Below are positions 25,407 through 32,454 of a stretch of DNA of 64,000 nt, piece after piece. The DNA comes from Pseudomonas viridiflava. Its GTDB lineage: Bacteria; Pseudomonadota; Gammaproteobacteria; Pseudomonadales; Pseudomonadaceae. The notes under the pieces are model-generated. The model was given only the letters and a program-made list of their open reading frames with translations. It was not told where the DNA came from and made no database searches. The stretch covers positions 122,603 through 186,602 of the forward strand of contig NZ_UUIS01000001.1 of assembly GCF_900589395.1 (NCBI RefSeq), given 5' to 3'. Numbering within the stretch: the first letter of the stretch is position 1; every line of letters begins with the position of its first letter. The translations under genes and the position numbers were made by a program.

Positions 25407-26420
25407 ATGAAAGCGTGGCTGTTGAAAGATTTCGGCCTGGATAATCTGGTACAGGAAGAGACAGAAACACCCGTACCCCAAGCCGGTGAACTGCTGGTGA
25501 AAGTAGGCGCGGTGTCGCTCAATTTCCGGGACAAAGCCATCGTTGACGGTATCTACGAACCTCACAAGGTGCCCAAGCCGCTGATCCCCGTCAGCGATGC
25601 GGCGGGGACTGTCGTGGCAGTGGGCGAAGGTGTCAGCCGATTCGCCGTTGGCGATCGGGTCAACTCACACCTGTATTCACGCTGGCTGGACGGCATGCCT
25701 GGGCCGGATGAACCCGACTACTGCTTCGGCTCGCCACTGCCGGGTGGCCTGGCACAGTACATGGTCATTCATGAAGACAGCGCGGTACGCGTTCCTGACT
25801 ACATGTCGGATGAGGAGGCCGCGACCCTTCCGATTGCGGCCCTGACAGCGTGGTATGCGCTCGTCGACTATGGTCAGGTCGAGGCCGGCCAGACCGTTCT
25901 GGTGCAGGGATCTGGAGGTGTTTCTGTTTTTGCGGCACAGATTGCCACTGCCTTGGGCGCTAAGGTCATCGTCACCTCCAGCCGTGATGCCAATCTGCAA
26001 GCGGTAAAAAAGCTGGGCGCGGTTGCTGGCGTGAACTATCGCACCACCCCTGAGTGGGCCGAGGAAGTCCTGAAACTCACTGATGGCAAGGGCGTGGATC
26101 TGCTGCTGGATGTGGCAGGCGGTGACGGCATCAATCAATCGGTTGCCGCCACAAAGGCAGGTGGACGTATTGCACAGATCGGCTTTCTGACAGGCCAGAC
26201 CTCTGCCCTGAACCTGATGCCCATGATTTTTCGACAAACGACGATTCGCGGCATAGCCGTTGCTCCACGTTCATCATTTGATCGAATGAACGAATTCCTC
26301 AATGAGCACAGGATTCGCCCGATCATCGATCATGTGTACCCGTTCGATCAGGCACGCGAAGCGTACGAACATCTGGCCAGGGGTGCCTTCGGTAAGGTCG
26401 TCATCAAAATCGCTCAGTAA
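25407..26420 (+). CDS. zinc-independent medium-chain NAD(P)-dependent oxidoreductase (quinone-reductase-like alcohol dehydrogenase)
   Basis: 337 aa. MDR fold: catalytic-like domain 1-120, then a Rossmann domain with VLVQGSGGVSVFAAQIATALGAKVI. The cysteines that bind zinc in classical alcohol dehydrogenases are absent, so it belongs with quinone oxidoreductase/enoyl reductase-like members. Typical reactions are NADPH-dependent reduction of quinones or alpha,beta-unsaturated carbonyls; the substrate here is unknown. GGAG is placed seven bases before the ATG. Likely controlled by the divergent LysR regulator. Confidence 0.88.
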   Translation: MKAWLLKDFGLDNLVQEETETPVPQAGELLVKVGAVSLNFRDKAIVDGIYEPHKVPKPLIPVSDAAGTVVAVGEGVSRFAVGDRVNSHLYSRWLDGMPGPDEPDYCFGSPLPGGLAQYMVIHEDSAVRVPDYMSDEEAATLPIAALTAWYALVDYGQVEAGQTVLVQGSGGVSVFAAQIATALGAKVIVTSSRDANLQAVKKLGAVAGVNYRTTPEWAEEVLKLTDGKGVDLLLDVAGGDGINQSVAATKAGGRIAQIGFLTGQTSALNLMPMIFRQTTIRGIAVAPRSSFDRMNEFLNEHRIRPIIDHVYPFDQAREAYEHLARGAFGKVVIKIAQ

Positions 26421-26430
26421 CGACCGCACC

Positions 26431-27456
26431 TCAATGCGACCGCGAACGCCGGCCCTCGGCCCGCTGCAAGGTCGTGCTCGGGCTTTCGTCGAACTGCTTG
26501 CGGTATTCGCTGGAAAAGCGCCCCAGGTGGGTGAAGCCCCATTCCATGGCAATCGCCGAGATATTGCGGGTGCCACGGTGTTCGAGGATTTCCTGGCGCA
26601 CGCCGCTCAGGCGGTATTTTTTCAGGTAGGCCATTGGCGAGAGCTCGATGTACTTGCGAAAGCCTTCGAACAGCTTGAAGCGTGACACGCCGCTGGCGGC
26701 CTCGATGTCCTCGACACACAGGTCTTCGCGGGCGTGGGCGTGAATGTAGTCCCTGGCGCGCACCAGGTAATGCGGCATGCGCACCCCGAGGGTGTCACGC
26801 AAGGCGTCGGAATAGTTATTGGGCTGGGCCAGGATCAGGCCCTTGACCAGAGCGTTTTCCAGGTCGCGACTGAACAGCAGGTGGTCGTACAGCTCGCCGC
26901 GTTCCATCTCCTCGATAAAGTGCCGGGCCATGCGCCACCAGGAAGCTGCGGCCCCGTTGACCGCGTCCATGCCGGCGGCGAAGCGCAAGGGCTCGCCGAT
27001 CGGGCGCTGGAGCAAGTCTTCCAGGGTCTGGTTCATCGCCACCCGGCTGATCACCACCTGCAACTTGCGGCAGTCGCCGGCGATGCTCAGTTCCTGGGTT
27101 TCGTTGGGGGCAATGATCACCCCGTGCTCGGCGTCGGAGCGCAAGCGCTGGCCGCCCTTGTTCAATTCCTGCTCGCCGCACAGCGGCAGGCTGACGCTGT
27201 AGCTGTTGAAGCTGTCGAGGTCGGCGATGCCCACGGTGACATCGGTGCCGTACTCGACAATGCCCAGCGTGGTGGACATCGACTTGAGCACGTTGGCGCT
27301 GTGGCGAAACTGGATGCGCCCCGGGCTGCTGGCCTTGAGCTGGTGAGGGCCGCAGATATGCGACATCCAGGAGCAGGCACCGGCCAGGTCGAAATGGTCG
27401 GCATGGATATCACGCAGGTGAGATTCAGGCTTGGAATTGATCATGGCACTCGTCAT
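26431..27456 (-). CDS. AraC/XylS-family transcriptional regulator
   Basis: 341 aa from ATG 27456 (alternative ATG 27444). The N-terminal part resembles the AraC-binding-like domain found in XylS/BenR-type activators (SSPGRIQFRHSANVLKS; YSVSLPLCGEQELNKGGQ). The C-terminal part holds the two helix-turn-helices (EDIEAASGVSRFKLFEGFRKYIELSPMAYLKKYRL and ISAIAMEWGFTHLGRFSSEYRKQFDESPS). It lies downstream of the hydrolase gene on the same strand; both promoters carry the same TATCCGGATA palindrome. No aromatic degradation genes are in the window, so its target is uncertain. Confidence 0.88.
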   Translation of the reverse strand: MTSAMINSKPESHLRDIHADHFDLAGACSWMSHICGPHQLKASSPGRIQFRHSANVLKSMSTTLGIVEYGTDVTVGIADLDSFNSYSVSLPLCGEQELNKGGQRLRSDAEHGVIIAPNETQELSIAGDCRKLQVVISRVAMNQTLEDLLQRPIGEPLRFAAGMDAVNGAAASWWRMARHFIEEMERGELYDHLLFSRDLENALVKGLILAQPNNYSDALRDTLGVRMPHYLVRARDYIHAHAREDLCVEDIEAASGVSRFKLFEGFRKYIELSPMAYLKKYRLSGVRQEILEHRGTRNISAIAMEWGFTHLGRFSSEYRKQFDESPSTTLQRAEGRRSRSH

Positions 27457-27788
27457 CAAGGCTGTTTCGCGGTTATCAGGTGTGCGCTCTGCGGCGCATC
27501 TGCCTGACCTCGATGCAAGCGTCAGGCCACGCAGGCCTGGCTGAAACAAACCCGCACTATCCGGATAGCAATCGCACACTATCCGGATAGTGCGAGCGCC
27601 AAAGCCTTGAGCCGGCGTTCACCCACTGGCTGCCACCTGCGCGCTATGCCCCGCAACAGAGCAGTGCCCGCCTGGCGGCATGGCAACGCCAACAGCAATG
27701 GCCGGCGCCTGATGAAAACGCCACACCCCGCTGCCCAACGGTTGCACCAACAGACATCTGGGTAGGACCGACACAGCGTTGTTACCGC
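27457..27788. other. intergenic region between the hydrolase and AraC genes
   Basis: 332 bp. No gene seen. Its main content is the pair of palindromes at 27555-27592, about 100 bp upstream of the AraC gene. The rest, 27600-27788, is featureless. Confidence 0.5.
27555..27592. promoter_or_regulatory. two TATCCGGATA palindromes upstream of the AraC-family gene
   Basis: CACTATCCGGATAGCA (27555-27570) and the perfect 16-bp palindrome CACTATCCGGATAGTG (27577-27592) are 22 bp apart centre to centre, that is on the same helix face. A third copy is upstream of the hydrolase gene at 28710-28723. Confidence 0.65.
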
Positions 27789-28634
27789 TCAGAGGCCCAG
27801 CAGGTGCCTGGCCGCCAGGTACAACGGTGTGCCGGGTTCGCCCAGTTGCAGTACCACATCGAAATGATTGCGGCCCGGCGCCTTGACCCCTTGCCCTGAC
27901 AAACCCTCCCTACACCAGGCGTCGAGATAGTCATGGGACTGGCGAGCAAACTCTTCGCTTTCAAGCGCGCCGTAGCTGATTTTCAGCGGTGTGTCGTGTG
28001 CTGGCAGGTGAAACTGCGGGCTGTTGCGCCGGGCCGACACTTCATCAAGATGCATCCAGGCATTGATATGGGTGGCCAGCAAGGGTTGCAGATCAAACAG
28101 CCCGCTGATCGGCAAGGCGCCGTGCAGCACCGAAGGCGGTACGCCGTAGTCTTGATGCCAGCCGCCCGCCAGCAACATGCCCACCAGGTGCCCGCCGGCC
28201 GAACTGCCACTGGCCACGATGCGCGCAGGGTCCCCGCCAAATTCGCCGATATGCCGATGGACCCAGGCCAGGGCGCGCCGGGTCTGGTCGACGATATGAT
28301 CCAGGGTCACGGCTGGCGCCAGGTCGTAATCGATGACCACCACACAGGCACCCGCCTGGGTCAGCGCCGGTGCCATGAAGGCCGAGTCGGCCTTGGACAA
28401 GGCGCGCCAGTACCCGCCGTGAATGAACAACAGCACCGGCGCATCAGGCTGCGCGGCCGTAAAGATGTCCAGCCGCTCACCGCTGCCGGGCCCGTAGGCC
28501 ACGTCTTTGGTCACCGGCAGGCTGGCGTGCGCTGCATCGCTCAGGCTGCGGTACAGCCGGGGATAGTGCTCATAGTCGGCCACGCTGGCGCGGGCGTTGT
28601 ACTGCACATCGTAATAATCGTCGAGCGTGGCCAT
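27789..28634 (-). CDS. alpha/beta hydrolase, arylformamidase (kynurenine formamidase)-like
   Basis: 281 aa. The oxyanion motif HGGYW (LLFIHGGYWRALSKADS) is characteristic of arylformamidases and carboxylesterases. The nucleophile Ser is in ASGSSAGGH, and the acid/His end is GVKAPGRNHFDVVLQL. The start is 28634, not the ATG at 28640: the GGAG immediately abuts the first ATG but is six bases from the second. N-formylkynurenine is a possible substrate, but no other kynurenine-pathway gene is nearby; a general esterase is equally possible. Its promoter carries the TATCCGGATA palindrome. Confidence 0.8.
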   Translation of the reverse strand: MATLDDYYDVQYNARASVADYEHYPRLYRSLSDAAHASLPVTKDVAYGPGSGERLDIFTAAQPDAPVLLFIHGGYWRALSKADSAFMAPALTQAGACVVVIDYDLAPAVTLDHIVDQTRRALAWVHRHIGEFGGDPARIVASGSSAGGHLVGMLLAGGWHQDYGVPPSVLHGALPISGLFDLQPLLATHINAWMHLDEVSARRNSPQFHLPAHDTPLKISYGALESEEFARQSHDYLDAWCREGLSGQGVKAPGRNHFDVVLQLGEPGTPLYLAARHLLGL

Positions 28635-28709
28635 GATCATCTCCGCGTGAATCCCGGTGTCGATTAGGCCGTAAGCGGCGGGCCACGGCTATCCGCCAAG
28701 GTGTGCATG

Positions 28710-28723
28710 ACTATCCGGATAGT
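28710..28723. promoter_or_regulatory. third TATCCGGATA palindrome, upstream of the hydrolase gene
   Basis: ACTATCCGGATAGT, a perfect 14-bp palindrome 76 bp before the hydrolase start codon. A half copy GCTATCCG lies at 28688. It is identical in its core to the pair at 27555-27592. Confidence 0.65.
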
Positions 28724-28891
28724 TGGAGGACGGCCATGGACAAGCGCGCCGCCCACCACGGAGCTTGTTGATAATCACTCGCATAAATAGGTGATTGGCG
28801 TCGATCCACGTCCATCTGACCGGCAAAGGGTGCGGCGCACGGCCAGTACCTCTACAATGCGCGCTTTGCCCTGCGCCGGATCTCGCTCGTC

Positions 28892-30895
28892 ATGTCCTTA
28901 CCCAAGCACCACCTCGAACTGCTCAGCCCTGCCCGCGACGTCAGCATTGCCCGCGAAGCCATTTTGCACGGCGCCGATGCCGTGTACATCGGCGGGCCGA
29001 GCTTTGGCGCACGGCACAACGCCAGTAACGAGGTCAGCGAGATTGCCGAGCTGGTGAAATTCGCCCGCCGCTACCATGCGCGGATCTTCACCACCCTCAA
29101 CACCATCCTGCACGACGACGAGCTGGAACCGGCGCGCAAGATGATTCACCAGCTCTACGATGCCGGTGTCGACGCCCTGATCGTGCAGGACCTGGGGGTC
29201 ATGGAGCTGGACATTCCGCCCATCGAGCTGCATGCCAGCACCCAGACCGACATCCGCACCCTGGCGCGGGCGCAGTTTCTCGACCAGGCCGGCTTCTCGC
29301 AACTGGTCCTGGCTCGCGAGCTGAACCTTGAGCAGATCCGCGAGATCGCCGACGGCACCGACGCCGCTGTCGAGTTCTTCATTCATGGCGCGCTGTGCGT
29401 GGCCTTCTCCGGGCAGTGCAACATTTCCCATGCGCACACCGGGCGCAGCGCCAACCGCGGCGACTGCTCCCAGGCCTGCCGCCTGCCCTACACGCTCAAG
29501 GACGACCAGGGCCGTGTGGTGGCGTTCGAAAAGCACCTGCTGTCGATGAAGGACAACAACCAGAGCGCCAACCTGCGGGCGCTGGTCGAGGCCGGTGTGC
29601 GTTCGTTCAAGATCGAAGGCCGCTACAAGGATGTGAGCTATGTGAAGAACATCACTGCTTACTACCGTCAGCGCCTGGACGAAATCCTCAACGACCGCCC
29701 GGACCTGGCCCGCGCTTCCAGCGGCCACACCGCGCACTTTTTCGTGCCAGACCCGGAAAAGACCTTTCACCGTGGCAGCACTGACTATTTCGTGTCCGAC
29801 CGCAAGATCGACATCGGTGCCTTCGACACCCCGACCTTCACCGGCCTGCCGGTGGGCACCGTCGAGAAGGTCAACAAGCGCGACCTGATTGCCGTGACCC
29901 ATGAGCCACTGTCCAACGGCGACGGCCTCAACGTGCAGATAAAGCGTGAAGTGGTCGGCTTTCGCGCCAACATCGCCGAGCTCAAGGGCGAGTTCGAAGA
30001 AGACGGCGAGAAGCGCTGGCGCTACCGGGTCGAGCCCAACGAGATGCCTGCGGCCCTGGCCAGCGTGCGCCCCAATCAGCCGCTGAGCCGCAACCTGGAC
30101 CATAACTGGCAGCAAGCGCTGGCCCGCACCTCGGCCGAGCGCCGTATCGGCATCCAGTGGAAAGCCGTGCTACGTGAAGAGCGTTTGAGCCTGTGCGCCA
30201 CCAGCGAGGAAGGCGTCAATGCCACGGTCACGCTGGAAGGCCCGTTCGGCACGGCCAACAAACCCGAGCAGGCGCTGGAACAGTTGCGTGACCTGCTGAC
30301 CCAGTTGGGCACCACGATCTACCATGCCCAGGACGTCAAGCTGGATGCTCCACAGGCATTCTTCATCCCCAACTCGCAGCTCAAGGCCCTGCGCCGCGAA
30401 GCCATCGAGGCCCTGGAAGCCGCTCGCCTGCTGGCCCACCCGCGTGGCGGGCGCAAGGCCGAGACCAGCCCGCCGCCGGTCTACCCTGAGTCGCACCTGT
30501 CGTTCCTGGCCAACGTGTACAACCAGAAGGCGCGTGATTTCTACCATCGCCATGGCGTGCAGTTGATCGATGCGGCCTACGAGGCCCACGAAGAAACCGG
30601 TGACGTGCCGGTGATGATCACCAAGCATTGCCTGCGCTTCTCGTTCAACCTGTGCCCCAAGCAGGCCAAGGGCGTGACCGGCGTGCGCACCAAGGTGGCC
30701 CCGATGCAACTGGTGCATGGTGATGAAGTGCTGACCCTGACCTTCGATTGCAAGCCATGCGAGATGCACGTGGTGGGCAAGATGAAGGGCCATATCCTCG
30801 ACCTGCCGCTGCCGGGCAGCGACAAGGCCGGGATCGTCGGGCATATCAGTCCTGAAGACCTGCTCAAGACCGTCAAGCGCCACGCCCCGCATTGA
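28892..30895 (+). CDS. rlhA: U32-family 23S rRNA C2501 hydroxylase (RlhA)
   Basis: 667 aa, close to E. coli RlhA (YdcP). It begins HHLELLSPARDVSIAREAILHGADAVYIGG, the N-terminal barrel of the U32 family, and has the conserved cysteine cluster CVAFSGQCNISH…NRGDCSQACRLPY expected to hold an Fe-S centre. A long C-terminal part (about 400-667) distinguishes RlhA from the shorter TrhP/UbiU/UbiV. It makes 5-hydroxycytidine at C2501 of 23S rRNA using prephenate-dependent chemistry (family knowledge). The ATG 28892 has no strong ribosome site. Older annotations call it 'collagenase-like peptidase', which is misleading. Confidence 0.88.
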   Translation: MSLPKHHLELLSPARDVSIAREAILHGADAVYIGGPSFGARHNASNEVSEIAELVKFARRYHARIFTTLNTILHDDELEPARKMIHQLYDAGVDALIVQDLGVMELDIPPIELHASTQTDIRTLARAQFLDQAGFSQLVLARELNLEQIREIADGTDAAVEFFIHGALCVAFSGQCNISHAHTGRSANRGDCSQACRLPYTLKDDQGRVVAFEKHLLSMKDNNQSANLRALVEAGVRSFKIEGRYKDVSYVKNITAYYRQRLDEILNDRPDLARASSGHTAHFFVPDPEKTFHRGSTDYFVSDRKIDIGAFDTPTFTGLPVGTVEKVNKRDLIAVTHEPLSNGDGLNVQIKREVVGFRANIAELKGEFEEDGEKRWRYRVEPNEMPAALASVRPNQPLSRNLDHNWQQALARTSAERRIGIQWKAVLREERLSLCATSEEGVNATVTLEGPFGTANKPEQALEQLRDLLTQLGTTIYHAQDVKLDAPQAFFIPNSQLKALRREAIEALEAARLLAHPRGGRKAETSPPPVYPESHLSFLANVYNQKARDFYHRHGVQLIDAAYEAHEETGDVPVMITKHCLRFSFNLCPKQAKGVTGVRTKVAPMQLVHGDEVLTLTFDCKPCEMHVVGKMKGHILDLPLPGSDKAGIVGHISPEDLLKTVKRHAPH

Positions 30896-30918
30896 TGTAG
30901 CCAGCCTGGGCCTCGGCC

Positions 30919-31542
30919 CTACGCTTCAAGCTCACGAATCTCGGCTTCTATATTGCGCCGCGCTGGGACCTCCCAGCGTGCCCTGCCCGGCTCGGTGCCG
31001 AAAATCACCGGACGCTGGAGGAATTTCTTCAATACAGCCGCTCGGCCGGGGCGATAAAGCGCGTCCGGAAAACGCCCGTATTCACGCCGTACCGCTTCGG
31101 TGTAGGCCTGGTAAGCCGGCGCGTCGGCACCCAGGATCGACAGGTCGATGTCCACCAGCAGCCGCTGATCATGGGTGCTGGCCGGCTGGCGATGATCGGT
31201 GGCCATGATCAGGTCATGCACCGCCTGGCGATGCCGATCAAGCCCAACCACTGCCAGCACCTCGCCTGCCAGATCGGCGCTGCGCGCTTCGTTGTCCTGG
31301 CGGCTCGGGTCGTAGATCGCATCGTGGTACCAGATGGCCAATTCCACTTGCAGCGGCGCTTCGGCCAGGTCGCGCAGTTCATCGAAACCTTGCAGGCAAG
31401 CCAGGATATGCGTGGCGTTGTGGTAATGCCGTCCCGGCTCAGCGTACAGCGTGCGCAGTTGCTCGAAACGCTCAGGTGCCGGTGACGCGCCCAATGCCGT
31501 CCATAGACGCTGCCAGCGCTCGTGTTGCAGTTCACTGTTCAT
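30919..31542 (-). CDS. predicted metal-dependent HD-superfamily phosphohydrolase
   Basis: 207 aa. HD-type metal residues are readable: RHYHNATHILACL, ELAIWYHDAIYDPSRQDNEARSA and LIMATDHRQP…DIDLSILGA. This is the COG4339-type small stand-alone HD protein; its substrate is not established. It follows the acetyltransferase gene with an 11-base overlap, so the two are one transcription unit. Confidence 0.85.
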   Translation of the reverse strand: MNSELQHERWQRLWTALGASPAPERFEQLRTLYAEPGRHYHNATHILACLQGFDELRDLAEAPLQVELAIWYHDAIYDPSRQDNEARSADLAGEVLAVVGLDRHRQAVHDLIMATDHRQPASTHDQRLLVDIDLSILGADAPAYQAYTEAVRREYGRFPDALYRPGRAAVLKKFLQRPVIFGTEPGRARWEVPARRNIEAEIRELEA

Positions 31543-32044
31543 CCAGCACTTTCTCCATATGGGTGGTCTGCCACACCGGGTCGCTTTCGACGTCCACGGT
31601 TACAAAACCGTGCTTTTCCCAGAAGCGGATAGCCCCCGGCAGAAACGGGTGGGTGTGCAGGTACAGCACGTCGACCGCCGTGGCCCGCGCCTGCTCACAT
31701 AAAGCCTGGAACAGCCGACCGGCCAGGCCCGCGCTGCGCCAGGCGGGGTCGACGAACAGGCGCACGATTTCCACGGTTTTGCGGCCCCGGTAATCGAGCT
31801 GCGCAAAGCGATGATCGTACGGCAAGTAGCCGATGGCGGCGACGATCTGCCCGTGTACTTTGGCAATCAGGAAATGGCCATCGGCGTCATTGAGATAGAC
31901 CTGTTCGAAATCGGCCAGGTCAGCAGGCAGTGCGTCGGGGTCTAGCATGGGAAAGATCTGCGCCCGTGCGTGCATCACGAATGCAAGAATCGCGGCGATG
32001 TCCGCAGGACATGCAGGGTTAATCGGCGGGATTGAGTCGGGCAT
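31532..32044 (-). CDS. GNAT-family N-acetyltransferase
   Basis: 170 aa. The fold is GNAT: central beta strands HFLIAKVHGQIVAAIGYLP and TVEIVRLFVDPAWRSAGLAGRLFQALCEQA, where the last contains the R-x-x-G-x-A acetyl-CoA loop; C-terminal LPGAIRFWEKHGFVTVD. The acceptor is unknown. It overlaps the HD gene downstream and is divergent from the nirB leader. Confidence 0.85.
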   Translation of the reverse strand: MPDSIPPINPACPADIAAILAFVMHARAQIFPMLDPDALPADLADFEQVYLNDADGHFLIAKVHGQIVAAIGYLPYDHRFAQLDYRGRKTVEIVRLFVDPAWRSAGLAGRLFQALCEQARATAVDVLYLHTHPFLPGAIRFWEKHGFVTVDVESDPVWQTTHMEKVLDEQ

Positions 32045-32204
32045 TGATTGAATTCACCAGTCTGAAACACAGGATTAATACACCTGTTCATGCACAGATT
32101 TACAGCCTTCTGAACCGTTGCGCACCATTTAAAGGCAACCCTGCATTGACCTGAAACCTTGACGAACCCTTGCAAGCGCACGGTTTACGGGGTTTTGCGC
32201 AAGC

Positions 32205-32220
32205 TGGCACAAGCTCTGCA
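32205..32220 (+). promoter_or_regulatory. sigma-54 (-24/-12) promoter of nirBD
   Basis: TGGCACAAGCTCTGCA has GG and GC exactly 10 bases apart and TGGCAC intact at -24. Transcription would start near 32231, giving a leader of about 220 bases before nirB. Confidence 0.75.
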
Positions 32221-32329
32221 TTGCTGTTACCAACCCTGGCCTTCATATGGCCGGGCTGCCCCGGCCGATCGACGCTGATCGCCACTCTTGCATCGGCATT
32301 TGTCAGCAGAGGCCAAAGGGCAACAGGTG

Positions 32330-32352
32330 CATCCGGCAACGACGCCCCGATG
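32330..32352 (+). promoter_or_regulatory. candidate ANTAR (NasT/NasR) hexaloop hairpin in the nirB leader
   Basis: CATC-c-GGC-AACGAC-GCC-cc-GATG folds into a stem with a six-base loop whose first base is A and fourth is G, the recognised ANTAR target pattern. It ends 23 bases before the terminator stem. The usual partner hairpin further 5' could not be placed convincingly. Confidence 0.5.
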
Positions 32353-32374
32353 ACACCCTATAACCAGAACAGGC

Positions 32375-32415
32375 AAAGGCGCCTGGAACCGAAAGGTTCC
32401 GGGCGCCTTTTTTTT
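32375..32415 (+). terminator. intrinsic terminator inside the nirB leader
   Basis: AAAGGCGCC-t-GGAACC-gaaa-GGTTCC-g-GGCGCC then eight T residues. It lies 40 bp before the nirB start codon, downstream of the sigma-54 promoter, so it would stop transcription unless antitermination occurs. Confidence 0.85.
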
Positions 32416-32454
32416 GCTTCACAAAAACCTGATTGGCCTAGGCCGGGACGAGCT

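Larger units (their letters stand above)
32045..32454. other. nirB control region and 5' leader
   Basis: 410 bp without a gene. It contains a sigma-54 promoter, a possible NtrC half-site GCACCA at 32122-32127, a hairpin with an A1/G4 hexaloop, and a strong intrinsic terminator directly before nirB (each listed separately). The order suggests promoter control by nitrogen limitation and leader control by nitrate/nitrite. Confidence 0.6.

Noticed and set aside
32231..32329. Second ANTAR hexaloop hairpin in the nirB leader
   Set aside because: Stems such as GGCCGG-GCTGCC-CCGGCC and CGATC-GACGCT-GATCG have six-base loops with G at position 4 but lack A at position 1, so they do not meet the pattern.
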